A stretch of DNA of 64,000 bases. It comes from Marivita sp. Lineage in GTDB: Bacteria; Pseudomonadota; Alphaproteobacteria; Rhodobacterales; Rhodobacteraceae. This document shows positions 1 through 7,306 of the stretch, piece by piece. A program made the translations under genes and the position numbers. The stretch covers positions 1 through 64,000 of the forward strand of contig NZ_JAIPUT010000013.1 of NCBI RefSeq assembly GCF_020055635.1, read 5' to 3'. Numbering within the stretch: position 1 is the stretch's first letter; every line of letters begins with the position of its first letter. The notes under the pieces were generated by a model. That model saw only the letters and a program-made list of their open reading frames with translations. It was not told the DNA's origin and searched no databases.

Positions 1-19
1 ACTGTGAAAAACGTGGCCC

Positions 20-73
20 AAATGTAGCCGAAATTTTGCCGAAATGTGGCAACTGCCTTGAAATTGCCACATT
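20..73. promoter_or_regulatory. phased 11-bp repeat array with perfect inverted repeat
   Basis: Three consecutive 11-mers, AAATGTAGCCG, AAATTTTGCCG and AAATGTGGCAA, lie at 20-52. The last one also forms a perfect 10-bp inverted repeat, AATGTGGCAA-N11-TTGCCACATT (43-52 / 64-73). Period 11 is about one helical turn, as expected for cooperative binding on one face of DNA. It sits directly upstream of the gene at 129. The regulator is unknown; related words occur upstream of cpaE and cpaC. Confidence 0.5.
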
Positions 74-128
74 CCGAACGGAATTTAGTGTCCGGATTGG
101 GCGGGGGTGTCTGATCTGGATGCCGAAA

Positions 129-476
129 ATGGATTACACGCGCCAAGACTTTGAACAACGTTGCATGCGGGTTGGTCGCATGCGCGAGCGTCTCTCGGAC
201 GGGTATATCACTGAAATCGGGTCGGACGGGTTGATCCGATGTCGGCCACGTCCAAGGCGCCCGAGCTACCGAGCTCCGTGGCGTGGCCTTTTTCTGTCAG
301 TGATCACGATAATCTGCATCAAGGGTGCTCTTATCGCCCATCTGGGGATGAGCGATTACACCACTCGTGTGGAGCGCCTTGAAAAGGGAACGACGATAGA
401 TCGTGTCGGAGCGGTCCTGATGCATCCTGAACCGCTGTCGCTTGGCATTGCGAAAAAGCTGGGTCCATTCCTTTGA
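129..476 (+). CDS. conserved hypothetical single-pass membrane protein
   Basis: About 115 residues. A basic N-terminal part (MDYTRQDFEQRCMRVGRM) and a proline/arginine-rich stretch (CRPRPRRPSYR) precede one hydrophobic segment (GLFLSVITIICIKGALIAHL). The soluble C-terminal tail ends in GPFL. The plan resembles small hypothetical proteins I associate with Rhodobacteraceae, with no known function. The ORF track opens further upstream, at 36, but that would run through the repeat array. ATG at 120 or 129 with a G-rich stretch upstream is more likely. The likely topology is a cytoplasmic N-terminus and a periplasmic tail. Confidence 0.6.
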   Translation: MDYTRQDFEQRCMRVGRMRERLSDGYITEIGSDGLIRCRPRPRRPSYRAPWRGLFLSVITIICIKGALIAHLGMSDYTTRVERLEKGTTIDRVGAVLMHPEPLSLGIAKKLGPFL

Positions 477-496
477 CCGGATGAATGCCACTGCCG

Positions 497-533
497 AAGA
501 AAAGGCCCCGCGCCGGGGGACGGATGCGGGGCC
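497..533 (-). terminator. rho-independent terminator of the DUF1127 gene
   Basis: The stem GGCCCCGC / GCGGGGCC (504-511 with 526-533) is followed on the minus strand by CCTTTTCTTC. It lies 30 bp past the stop of the minus-strand gene at 565 and probably also stops plus-strand reads from the gene ending at 476. Confidence 0.75.
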
Positions 534-564
534 TCTTCGAAGCAACCGTGCAGGTTGCTTGTTC

Positions 565-765
565 TCATGCCCGTGCTGAAATCCGGGCGATGTCACCACG
601 GCAGATTCCGATATCGTCAAGCTCGCGATCCGAAAGGCGGGACAGGGCGTTGCGCGTCACACGCTCGTCGTTCCAGTTTTTCAATGCCACAAGGGCACGA
701 CCAAGGGCATCGCCAAGAACGAAGGTCGGGGCGTTGTGCGGGCGGGTGGTGTCGATAGCAGCCAT
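565..765 (-). CDS. DUF1127 small protein
   Basis: A 66-residue protein with the typical DUF1127 C-terminal pattern: a basic amphipathic helix (LVALKNWNDERVTRNALSRL), then LSDRELDDIGICRGDI. Members of this family are small alphaproteobacterial proteins, several of them linked to RNA binding or to phosphate and stress metabolism. The exact role here is unknown. The start is the ATG at 765, because AAAGGAG lies 7 nt before it; the ORF track begins 25 codons too early. It is divergent from ruvC, with a perfect 8-bp inverted repeat between them, and has its own terminator. Confidence 0.8.
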   Translation of the reverse strand: MAAIDTTRPHNAPTFVLGDALGRALVALKNWNDERVTRNALSRLSDRELDDIGICRGDIARISARA

Positions 766-852
766 TGGATAAGCTCCTTTTGATGAATGACGGAATGTCG
801 AGAGGCTCTGACCGGCATCTAGTCGCCCGCGCTTTGCCAAGCAAGTGAGCGC

Positions 853-873
853 ACTGCATAGTCCTTATGCAGT
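853..873. promoter_or_regulatory. perfect inverted repeat between DUF1127 gene and ruvC
   Basis: ACTGCATA-GTCCT-TATGCAGT is an 8-bp perfect palindrome with a 5-nt spacer in the divergent intergenic region. It could be an operator or a leader hairpin; no regulator can be named. Confidence 0.35.
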
Positions 874-943
874 TCCTGCATGGGTCGTCACGGCTGCTTG
901 CCCGACGCGGTCGGGATGCTCTGTCGACTTCCGCTTGGTGTCT

Positions 944-958
944 GTTCCCCTTTCGTGC
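944..958 (+). promoter_or_regulatory. possible LexA (SOS) box of ruvCAB
   Basis: GTTC-CCCTTTC-GTGC matches the alphaproteobacterial LexA consensus GTTC-N7-GTTC with one mismatch, 36 bp before the ruvC start. ruv genes are SOS-inducible in many bacteria, so the placement is sensible, but a single imperfect site is weak evidence. Confidence 0.4.
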
Positions 959-993
959 TAACCAATGAAAAAGACCAGAAAAGAGGGCAGGAC

Positions 994-1479
994 ATGCGGG
1001 TAATTGGTATAGATCCCGGTTTGCGCCAGATGGGCTGGGGCGTGATAGACGTGGATGGAAGCCGGCTTGCCCATGTGGCGAGCGGCATCTGTTCTTCGGG
1101 AGACGGGGAACTTGCGGCACGATTGCTTGAATTGCACCGGCAGCTGACAGAGGTCGTTGCGATTTACCGCCCGCATGCAGCCGCGGTCGAGCAGACTTTC
1201 GTAAACCGTGACGCGGCCGGCACGCTCAAACTCGGTCAGGCGCGCGGGGTTGCCCTCCTGGTACCGGCACAAGCCGGGCTGCCGATCGGGGAATATGCGC
1301 CCAACACCGTCAAGAAGACCGTGGTCGGTGTCGGTCACGCCGCAAAGGCGCAGATCCTGCACATGGTCCGCCTGCAATTGCCCGGTGCGGCACCTGACAC
1401 TCCTGATGCGGCGGATGCGTTGGCCGTGGCGATCTGTCATGCGCACCATGTGCAGCCGGACCGGCGGGTGCGCGCATGA
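994..1479 (+). CDS. ruvC: Holliday junction resolvase RuvC
   Basis: 161 residues, usual RuvC length. This endonuclease cuts Holliday junctions symmetrically as part of the RuvABC resolvasome. The fold and catalytic acids are visible: [13 protein letters not shown] at the start (first Asp), [10 protein letters not shown] (catalytic Glu) and [15 protein letters not shown] at the C-terminus (two further Asp). The start is the ATG preceded by GAGGGCAGG; the longer ORF-track start has no homology. Its stop overlaps the ruvA start by 4 nt (ATGA), so the two are translationally coupled. Confidence 0.97.
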   Translation: MRVIGIDPGLRQMGWGVIDVDGSRLAHVASGICSSGDGELAARLLELHRQLTEVVAIYRPHAAAVEQTFVNRDAAGTLKLGQARGVALLVPAQAGLPIGEYAPNTVKKTVVGVGHAAKAQILHMVRLQLPGAAPDTPDAADALAVAICHAHHVQPDRRVRA

Positions 1480-2147
1480 TCGGCCGTATCGCAGGACGCA
1501 TCGACTATCGTGCCCCCGATCACGTCCTCATTGATGTGGGCGGGCTTGGCTATCTTGTCCATTGTTCCGAGCGCACCCTTCAGGCCTTGCCGGCGGCGGG
1601 CGAGCATACGGCACTCTATACCGATCTCGTGGTGCGGGAGGATCTGATGCAACTCGTCGGCTTCACGACACTGGTCGAAAAGGAATGGCACCGCCTCCTG
1701 ACCGGTGTGCAGGGCGTCGGAACGAAGGCTTCCCTGGCCATACTCGGATCTCTTGGTCCCGACGGTGTCGCGCGGGCGGTTGCGCTTGGTGACTGGAACG
1801 CCGTGAAGGTTGCGAAAGGGATCGGACCAAAGACCGCGCAGCGCGTCGTCAATGAACTCAAGGACCGCGCCGCCGAAGTTATGGCAATGGGCGGACCGGG
1901 CGGTGGCGCGCAGGCAGCGCCGGGGGTGACGGGGGACACGGATTCGATGCCTTCGGCCACGTCGGCGAGTCCGCCACCGGAGGCCGGCACGAACGCACAG
2001 GCTGAGGCGCTTTCGGCTCTCACCAACCTCGGGTACGGGCCCGGGGACGGCGCGGCGGCTGTGGCCCGAGTGGCTGGCGATAATCCCGGCGCCGATACCG
2101 CGGTTCTGATACGATCGGCTCTCAAGATTTTGGCGCCAAAGGAATAA
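1476..2147 (+). CDS. ruvA: Holliday junction branch migration protein RuvA
   Basis: 223 residues. RuvA binds the four-way junction and loads the RuvB motor. An OB-fold N-terminal domain ([20 protein letters not shown]) is followed by helix-hairpin-helix repeats ([34 protein letters not shown]). A low-complexity alanine/proline/glycine linker of about 40 residues comes next, then the C-terminal RuvB-binding domain ([19 protein letters not shown]). It overlaps ruvC and lies 3 nt before ruvB, giving a classical ruvCAB operon. Confidence 0.97.
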   Translation: MIGRIAGRIDYRAPDHVLIDVGGLGYLVHCSERTLQALPAAGEHTALYTDLVVREDLMQLVGFTTLVEKEWHRLLTGVQGVGTKASLAILGSLGPDGVARAVALGDWNAVKVAKGIGPKTAQRVVNELKDRAAEVMAMGGPGGGAQAAPGVTGDTDSMPSATSASPPPEAGTNAQAEALSALTNLGYGPGDGAAAVARVAGDNPGADTAVLIRSALKILAPKE

Positions 2148-2150
2148 GAC

Positions 2151-3179
2151 ATGTCCGACCCGGATCCGACCCTGCGTCCCGATCCCTTGCCCGAGGACAC
2201 AGACCGCTCGCTCCGGCCGAAATCCATGGATGCGTTCATCGGTCAGGCCGAGGCGCGCGCCAACCTCAAGATATTCATCCAGTCGGCCCGGCAGCGCGGT
2301 GAAGCGATGGATCACACGCTGTTTCACGGACCACCCGGATTGGGCAAGACGACACTGGCGCAGATCATGGCGGCGGAACTCGGGGTCGGGTTTCGCATGA
2401 CATCGGGGCCGGTCCTGGCGAAGGCTGGCGACCTGGCGGCGATATTGACCAACCTGGAGGCCCGAGACGTCCTGTTCATCGACGAGATTCATCGTCTCAA
2501 CCCCGCGGTCGAAGAGGTTCTTTACCCCGCGCTGGAGGATTTCGAGTTGGATCTCGTGATCGGTGAAGGCCCCGCAGCGCGTACGGTTCGCATCGAATTG
2601 CAACCCTTTACGCTGGTCGGCGCCACCACCCGGCTGGGCCTGCTGACAACGCCTTTGCGCGATCGGTTCGGGATTCCCACGCGGCTCGAGTTCTACAGCA
2701 CCGAAGAGCTGCACGAGATCGTCACGCGCAATGCCGATCTGATGAGAACACCGGCAGAGCCGGAAGGCGCCCGGGAAATCGCGCGCCGATCGCGCGGGAC
2801 TCCTCGTATCGCCGGACGGCTGCTCCGGCGCGTTGCCGATTTCGCGGTGGTCGAGGGGGATGGCCGGATAACGCGCGCCCTTGCCGACGGTGCGCTGACA
2901 CGTCTGGGGGTTGACGGTTTGGGCCTCGACGGCGCCGACCGCCGGTATCTTCGTCTGATCGCAGAGGCTTACCAGGGTGGCCCTGTCGGGATAGAGACGA
3001 TCGGCGCGGCCCTGAGCGAAAGCCGGGACGCGCTCGAGGAGGTGATCGAGCCCTTCCTGCTGCAACAGGGGCTGATCCAGCGCACGCCGCGCGGGCGGAT
3101 GCTGGCGCAGGGGGGATGGCACCATCTGGGCATGGCCGCGCCCAATGGGCCGGGGCAACCGGGCCTGTTCGGCAAGTAG
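2151..3179 (+). CDS. ruvB: Holliday junction DNA helicase RuvB
   Basis: 342 residues, normal length. This AAA+ hexameric motor drives branch migration with RuvA. Visible motifs are the family-typical [12 protein letters not shown] entry, Walker [10 protein letters not shown], Walker B FIDEIHRL, the sensor 1 region GATTRLGLL and arginine finger region LRDRFG. The C-terminal winged helix contains [17 protein letters not shown] and ends in the [10 protein letters not shown] motif. It is the last gene of ruvCAB; a hairpin-rich extragenic element follows. Confidence 0.98.
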   Translation: MSDPDPTLRPDPLPEDTDRSLRPKSMDAFIGQAEARANLKIFIQSARQRGEAMDHTLFHGPPGLGKTTLAQIMAAELGVGFRMTSGPVLAKAGDLAAILTNLEARDVLFIDEIHRLNPAVEEVLYPALEDFELDLVIGEGPAARTVRIELQPFTLVGATTRLGLLTTPLRDRFGIPTRLEFYSTEELHEIVTRNADLMRTPAEPEGAREIARRSRGTPRIAGRLLRRVADFAVVEGDGRITRALADGALTRLGVDGLGLDGADRRYLRLIAEAYQGGPVGIETIGAALSESRDALEEVIEPFLLQQGLIQRTPRGRMLAQGGWHHLGMAAPNGPGQPGLFGK

Positions 3180-3205
3180 GCGGCCTGCGGTTTTTCGCGG
3201 CAAGG

Positions 3206-3255
3206 CCGGGGGGCCAGCCCCCCGGGACCCCCAAGGTATTTGAGGCCAGATGAAG
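3206..3255. repeat. extragenic repeat: G/C palindrome plus GTATTTG..AGATGAAG element
   Basis: An 8-bp perfect palindrome (CCGGGGGG-CCAG-CCCCCCGG, 3206-3225) is followed by GGTATTTGAGGCCAGATGAAG (3235-3255). The second part closely resembles the arms of the inverted repeat near 63.5 kb. It lies between the convergent ends of ruvB and the PRC-barrel gene and could act as a bidirectional transcript end. Confidence 0.6.
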
Positions 3256-3321
3256 GGTGGGACGAAAACGCCCCCGCACATCACTGCTGGGGCGCAAGCG
3301 TGCCTGTGGCTAAAGTGAAGG

Positions 3322-3870
3322 TCAGCTTTCTTCCCAGGCATCCATGTTTTCGAGATCGTCCTCGCTGTGGTTGACCGAGGCGCGCAGCGCGTCGCCGGTT
3401 TCATCACGCTTGAGATTGACCTTGTTGAAATCCAGAGCGACGGGTTTTTCGGCGATACCGAGGAAGCCGCCGACATCGATCACGATCTTGGTGATCTCAC
3501 CATCGTCACCGATGACAAGATCCGAGATGTCGCCGAGGCTTTCGCCCGAGGGACCATTGACGGTCAGGCCCTGGATATCCTCGGCGGTCAGCGCCGCGCG
3601 GTCTTCGGTCGTGAGCTCGGTGCTGTCCATCGCGCCTTCGGTCATATCGGTTTCCGGGGCGTCCATCGCGCTCTCGGATGTGCCGGTATCCGCGCTTTCG
3701 GTGTACGAACCGCCGGTTGCGGAGTCGTCGGTCGCGGTCATATTGCTGTCGGTGGTGGTTTCTTCCATCTGCGTCTGATCCGTGGTCTCTTCGTCGGTGC
3801 TCTGCGATTGAGCGAGAACGGGAGACGCGGCGAGTGCGGCGATAGCCGTCGTGGCGAGAATGCGTTTCAT
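3322..3870 (-). CDS. secreted PRC-barrel domain protein
   Basis: 182 residues. A clear Sec signal peptide (MKRILATTAIAALAASPVLA) is followed by a Ser/Thr/Asp/Glu-rich low-complexity stretch of about 60 residues. The C-terminal PRC-barrel domain contains LTAEDIQGLTVNGPSGESL, DISDLVIGDDGEITKIVID and FLGIAEKPVAL. PRC barrels bind partners or stabilise complexes; secreted forms like this are common in Rhodobacteraceae, with no fixed role. The ATG at 3870 has AGGAG 9 nt upstream. It lies beside the stress-response island, but I could not find a good EcfG-type promoter before it. Confidence 0.8.
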   Translation of the reverse strand: MKRILATTAIAALAASPVLAQSQSTDEETTDQTQMEETTTDSNMTATDDSATGGSYTESADTGTSESAMDAPETDMTEGAMDSTELTTEDRAALTAEDIQGLTVNGPSGESLGDISDLVIGDDGEITKIVIDVGGFLGIAEKPVALDFNKVNLKRDETGDALRASVNHSEDDLENMDAWEES

Positions 3871-3988
3871 GTTCAGTCTCCTGTGCAAATATCTGTTCGG
3901 CGCCGCGTGATGCGGCGTCCTGACCTGTCAACATTCCCGAGCGGCGAAGGTTTCCCCCGGCCCTCAAAAAATTCATGCGGATGGTTTT

Positions 3989-4013
3989 GGAACCGTTGCG
4001 CCCTGATGGCGTT
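3989..4013 (+). promoter_or_regulatory. EcfG-type (general stress) promoter
   Basis: An exact GGAAC-N16-CGTT match, the consensus of alphaproteobacterial EcfG sigma factors. It points at the PLDc_N gene at 4115 with a leader of about 95 nt. Confidence 0.75.
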
Positions 4014-4114
4014 CTCAGACCGCGGGTCCACGCATTCTTGTGGCGCCGTATGCCGGATCACGGCCCGAGGCCGCGCCGGAGCGATGGGAATGGTCAGGAA
4101 CAAGGAGACGCACC

Positions 4115-4300
4115 ATGCTCGAGATCAGTGGAATCGGCGGGATCATCATTCTGATCCTGAATGTCTGGGCCATCGTATCGATTGTCGGCTCTGCTGCATC
4201 GACCGGAGGGAAAGTGCTTTGGGTGCTTTTGGTGCTGTTGCTGCCGTTGATCGGCTTCTTGATCTGGCTGGTGGCCGGGCCGCGTTCGGTGCGGGCCTGA
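4115..4300 (+). CDS. PLDc_N domain small membrane protein
   Basis: 61 residues. A short N-terminus (MLEISGIGG) and two transmembrane helices (IIILILNVWAIVSIV and VLWVLLVLLLPLIGFLIWLVAG) surround the WVLLVLLLPLIGFLIW core typical of the PLDc_N (phospholipase D nuclease N-terminal) family. These proteins stand alone in bacterial membranes and have no catalytic residues. The start is chosen by AAGGAG 8 nt upstream. An exact EcfG-type promoter lies upstream, so I predict it is a general stress response target. Confidence 0.8.
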   Translation: MLEISGIGGIIILILNVWAIVSIVGSAASTGGKVLWVLLVLLLPLIGFLIWLVAGPRSVRA

Positions 4301-4332
4301 GGCGGAGCGCGGAAAAATAATCCTGCGCGACG

Positions 4333-4357
4333 GGAACCATGTCCGGGCGGCGGCGTT
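4333..4357 (+). promoter_or_regulatory. EcfG-type promoter of a candidate small RNA
   Basis: An exact GGAAC-N16-CGTT. The predicted transcription start is near 4363, and a strong terminator lies at 4462-4493, so the transcript would end before the phospholipase D gene unless it reads through. Confidence 0.75.
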
Positions 4358-4362
4358 GATAT

Positions 4363-4493
4363 CATGAAGCCAGCGTTTGATGCTTTCGCTGCCTCTTCCG
4401 GGTCGGCCAATCCCCAAGTGTAGGCGGGCCCAGAAGCACCCCTACTGTCCCTCGGGTGCCTGCCCCCGTCTGAAATATGGCGGGGGCTTTTTT
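4363..4493 (+). ncRNA. candidate general-stress small RNA (~130 nt)
   Basis: The segment is bounded by an exact EcfG-type promoter (4333-4357) and a rho-independent terminator. Just before the terminator is a second hairpin, GCACCC (4436-4441) / GGGTGC (4454-4459), with a 12-nt pyrimidine-rich loop containing GTCCCTC. C-rich loops are frequent target-pairing sites of alphaproteobacterial sRNAs. A 19-codon ORF (4364-4423, MKPAFDAFAASSGSANPQV) begins almost at the predicted 5' end, so a leaderless small protein or a dual-function RNA is an alternative. No homology claim is made. Confidence 0.55.
4462..4493 (+). terminator. strong rho-independent terminator
   Basis: GCCCCCG / CGGGGGC (4462-4468 with 4481-4487) is followed by TTTTTT. 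It ends the candidate sRNA upstream of the phospholipase D gene. Confidence 0.85.
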
Positions 4494-4564
4494 CAGGGTG
4501 TCCGGCGGATTTGACTGGCATGGCAGGCGGAACGCCGCGCCGCTAGCGGGAGATCAGAACAGAC

Positions 4565-6160
4565 ATGAAAGCAGCCCAGGACCCAGATCATGCGCCGCGC
4601 GAAGGCGCGCAAGGCGGTGAGGCGATCACCGGTCTTGAGGTGCTGGTGACCGCGCAAGAGGCCTATCCGGCGCTGGAGCGGGCCTTTCTTGCCGCGCGCG
4701 AGGAGGTTTCGGCGAGTTTCCGGATTTTCGATCTGTCGACGCGGCTGCGATCCAAGGAGGCGCGGGCGCTGGGCGAGACCTGGTTCGATCTGTTCATCCA
4801 TACGCTCGAACGGGGTGTTGCGATCCGGCTGGTGGTGTCGGATTTCGATCCGGTGGCGGCGCCTGACCTGCATCGGAAGGCGTGGCGCACGCAGCGCCAG
4901 ATCGCCACGGTGCGCGAATTGTGCCGCGCGGATGTGCGCCTGTCATTTGTCGCAGCGCTGCATAGCGGGCGCACCGGGGCGGTGCCGAGGGTGCTGTTCT
5001 ATCCGCTGGTTCGCAAGAAGCTCAACGCGCTGGCGCAGTCATGGCGCGCCATGACGCTGGCGCAGCGCACGCAGTTCAGGGCGGAAACGCCGCGTCTGCG
5101 CGATCTTTGCCGGGAGGATGAAAAGGGCGAGCTGAGGTTTCGGGCGCGGCTGGTCGATCTGCATCCGGCGACGCATCATCAGAAGCTGGCGGTGTTCGAT
5201 CGCAGCACGGTCTATATCGGCGGGCTGGACCTCAATGAGCGGCGGTTCGACACGAAAGGGCATGACCGCGCCGCGCGCCATACATGGCATGACATCCAGC
5301 TTATTGCGACGGGGCCGGTGGCGGCGGCGGCACAGGCGCATCTGGACGGCTTTCTCAGCAGTGTCGCCAATGCCGCATCCCCCGCGAGGCCGGCTGCGAG
5401 CGGTTTCCTGCGGACGCTGTCGCGGGTCTGTCCGGGGACGGTGCTGCGGGTCGCGCCGCGCCCGATCCTGCGAGAGATCGAGGCGCAGCATCTGAGGGGC
5501 GTGCAAGGGGCCGAGCGGCTGATCTATCTGGAGACCCAGTTCCTGCGGCACATGCCTCTGGCGCGCGCGCTGGCGCGGCGGGCGCGGCGCTGTCCGGGAC
5601 TGCGGCTGATCGTGGTGTTGCCCGCCGCCCCTGAGGATGTGGCCTTTGCCAGCAGCCGGGGGCTTGATGCGCGCTTTGGCGAGCATCTGCAACTGCGCTG
5701 TCTTGAGCGGCTGAAGGCCGCTTTCGGGCCGGATCGTGTGTTGATCGCCTCGCCGGTGCAGCCGCATATCCGCGAAAGCGGGGCGCGTGACACGCTCAAG
5801 CGCGCCCCCCTGATCTATGTGCATTCGAAAGTATCGATCTTCGACAATAGCGGCGCGATCGTGTCCTCGGCCAATCTCAACGGGCGCAGCCTGCGCTGGG
5901 ACAGCGAGGCGGGGTTACACCTGACGCGGGCCGATCAGGTCAGCGAGCTGCGCCGCCGCGTGATGGGCCATTGGCTGCCCGAGGATGCCGGGGCAGAGTA
6001 TCTTGACCAAGAGACCGCATTCGACAACTGGCGGCAACTGGTCGAGTTCAACAGCGCGTCGCCGCCGCATGTCAGGCGCGGGTTTCTTGTGGGCTATGAA
6101 TCGGCGGCCGCGCGCGAGGTCGCCGCACCGGTGCCGGGTATGCCCGAGGAGATGGTTTAG
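4565..6160 (+). CDS. phospholipase D family protein
   Basis: 531 residues with two HKD motifs: HHQKLAVFD (His205, Lys207, Asp212) and VHSKVSIFD (His420, Lys422, Asp427). Each is followed by the expected Gly/Ser-Asn block (GGLDLNERRFD; SSANLNGRSL). The two-domain layout fits a phosphatidyl-transferase or phosphodiesterase acting on phospholipid headgroups. No signal peptide is evident, so it is probably cytoplasmic or membrane-peripheral. Neighbours (PLDc_N protein, AI-2E transporter) suggest an envelope-stress role. Its own promoter is not obvious; read-through from 4333 is possible. It ends in a 4-nt convergent overlap with the next gene. Confidence 0.88.
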   Translation: MKAAQDPDHAPREGAQGGEAITGLEVLVTAQEAYPALERAFLAAREEVSASFRIFDLSTRLRSKEARALGETWFDLFIHTLERGVAIRLVVSDFDPVAAPDLHRKAWRTQRQIATVRELCRADVRLSFVAALHSGRTGAVPRVLFYPLVRKKLNALAQSWRAMTLAQRTQFRAETPRLRDLCREDEKGELRFRARLVDLHPATHHQKLAVFDRSTVYIGGLDLNERRFDTKGHDRAARHTWHDIQLIATGPVAAAAQAHLDGFLSSVANAASPARPAASGFLRTLSRVCPGTVLRVAPRPILREIEAQHLRGVQGAERLIYLETQFLRHMPLARALARRARRCPGLRLIVVLPAAPEDVAFASSRGLDARFGEHLQLRCLERLKAAFGPDRVLIASPVQPHIRESGARDTLKRAPLIYVHSKVSIFDNSGAIVSSANLNGRSLRWDSEAGLHLTRADQVSELRRRVMGHWLPEDAGAEYLDQETAFDNWRQLVEFNSASPPHVRRGFLVGYESAAAREVAAPVPGMPEEMV

Positions 6161-7242
6161 CGCGCGGTCTTGTCGGGGGCCGGGGGTGCGGTGCCATCGT
6201 CGGTGTCGTCATCGGGGCTGGTGTCGAAGACGTTGAGCATGACCAGCGCGATCACCAGAACCGGGATCGCGATGATCCCGCCGATCGGCCCCCACATCCA
6301 GAGCCAGACCACCAGCGACACGAAGATCAGAAGCGGGTTGACCGAAATGTGCCGGCCCAGAAAGGCGGGTGTCGCGAATTGCGCCTCGATCATGTTGAGG
6401 CTGAGGAAGATCGCCGCGGGCAGAAATGTCATGAGCCCGTCGAACGCCACAAGCCCGGCAACCAGAAGGCCGCCCGTCACCATCATCGGCCCCATGTAGA
6501 GGATGAAATTCGCCAGCGCCGCCGTCAGACCCCAGATCAGCGGCCCCGGCAGCCCGATCAGCGCCAGAGCCCCCGCGAGAGCCGTGCCAAGTGTGGCGTT
6601 GATTACCGTGATCGTGAGGAAATAGCGCGAGACGAGCCGCTCGGCCCGAGTGAAACGTTGCAGGATGACGTCGGTATCCGATTCATCACCGATCCATTGC
6701 GAGAGCCAGCTATAGATGCTTTTGCGCGTCAGAAGAAAGAAGAACAGCACGCCGCCGAAGATCAGGGCCTGGGTCAGGAGCAGAGGGGCCAGGAACAGCG
6801 CCTGGGTCAGGCTCGGCATGTCCGGGGCGCTGCCCGATTCATCCTTGTCCGAGCGCGCGCCGAGCGCTTCTTCGACCTCGCGGTTCATTTCGGCGAGGCC
6901 CTGGATCAGGCTGCGGAACTCGTTGACCAGCGAGCGCAGCTCCCATTTGATCCGTGGCAGTTCCCCGGCGATCCGCCAGATCAGCGGTTCGGTGAGAAAC
7001 GCAAGCGTGGCGATCGCGAGGACACCCAGCAGCAGAACCGCCGCCGCCGATAGGCCACGCGGCAGGCCGATGCGTTCAAGGAAATCGGTGAAGGGGGCGA
7101 GGATCACGCCGATCACCAGCCCCAGAAGCATAGGCGCAAGGATGTCGCCTCCGGTTCTGAGGATGGCAAAGCCGAGTGCGGCGATAACCAGATATGCCGC
7201 AAGGTGCAGAACCGGGTCGCGGGGCGAGGTGAGGTTGTACAT
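6157..7242 (-). CDS. AI-2E family transporter (PerM/UPF0118)
   Basis: 361 residues of multi-pass membrane protein with the family layout. N-terminal helices (LHLAAYLVIAALGFAIL, ILAPMLLGLVIGVILAPF) are followed by a soluble central region rich in charged residues (about 80-150). A block of C-terminal helices includes LPGPLIWGLTAALANFILYMGPMM. The family exports small molecules or ions; autoinducer-2 export is documented for only a few members, so the substrate is open. A GGAAC-N17-CGTT motif ends only about 9 bp before the ATG, which implies a very short or absent leader. Confidence 0.88.
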   Translation of the reverse strand: MYNLTSPRDPVLHLAAYLVIAALGFAILRTGGDILAPMLLGLVIGVILAPFTDFLERIGLPRGLSAAAVLLLGVLAIATLAFLTEPLIWRIAGELPRIKWELRSLVNEFRSLIQGLAEMNREVEEALGARSDKDESGSAPDMPSLTQALFLAPLLLTQALIFGGVLFFFLLTRKSIYSWLSQWIGDESDTDVILQRFTRAERLVSRYFLTITVINATLGTALAGALALIGLPGPLIWGLTAALANFILYMGPMMVTGGLLVAGLVAFDGLMTFLPAAIFLSLNMIEAQFATPAFLGRHISVNPLLIFVSLVVWLWMWGPIGGIIAIPVLVIALVMLNVFDTSPDDDTDDGTAPPAPDKTAR

Positions 7243-7250
7243 GGGGGATC

Positions 7251-7276
7251 AACGCGCGCCGCATGCGCAAGGTTCC
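7251..7276 (-). promoter_or_regulatory. EcfG-type promoter (N17) of the AI-2E transporter
   Basis: Exact GGAAC and CGTT elements with a 17-nt spacer on the minus strand. The -10 element sits 9-12 bp from the start codon, predicting a leaderless or nearly leaderless mRNA. Confidence 0.65.
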
Positions 7277-7306
7277 CGCCATGAGCGCCCGGATTACGGG
7301 CCTTCG

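Noticed and set aside
1437-3476. 679-aa ORF on the minus strand
   Set aside because: It is antisense to ruvA and ruvB, both with intact family motifs; Arg/Pro/His-rich composition typical of high-GC shadow frames.
3871-3980. EcfG promoter for the PRC-barrel gene
   Set aside because: The best candidate is GGAAT-N16-GCCG, with mismatches in both elements; not convincing despite the neighbourhood.
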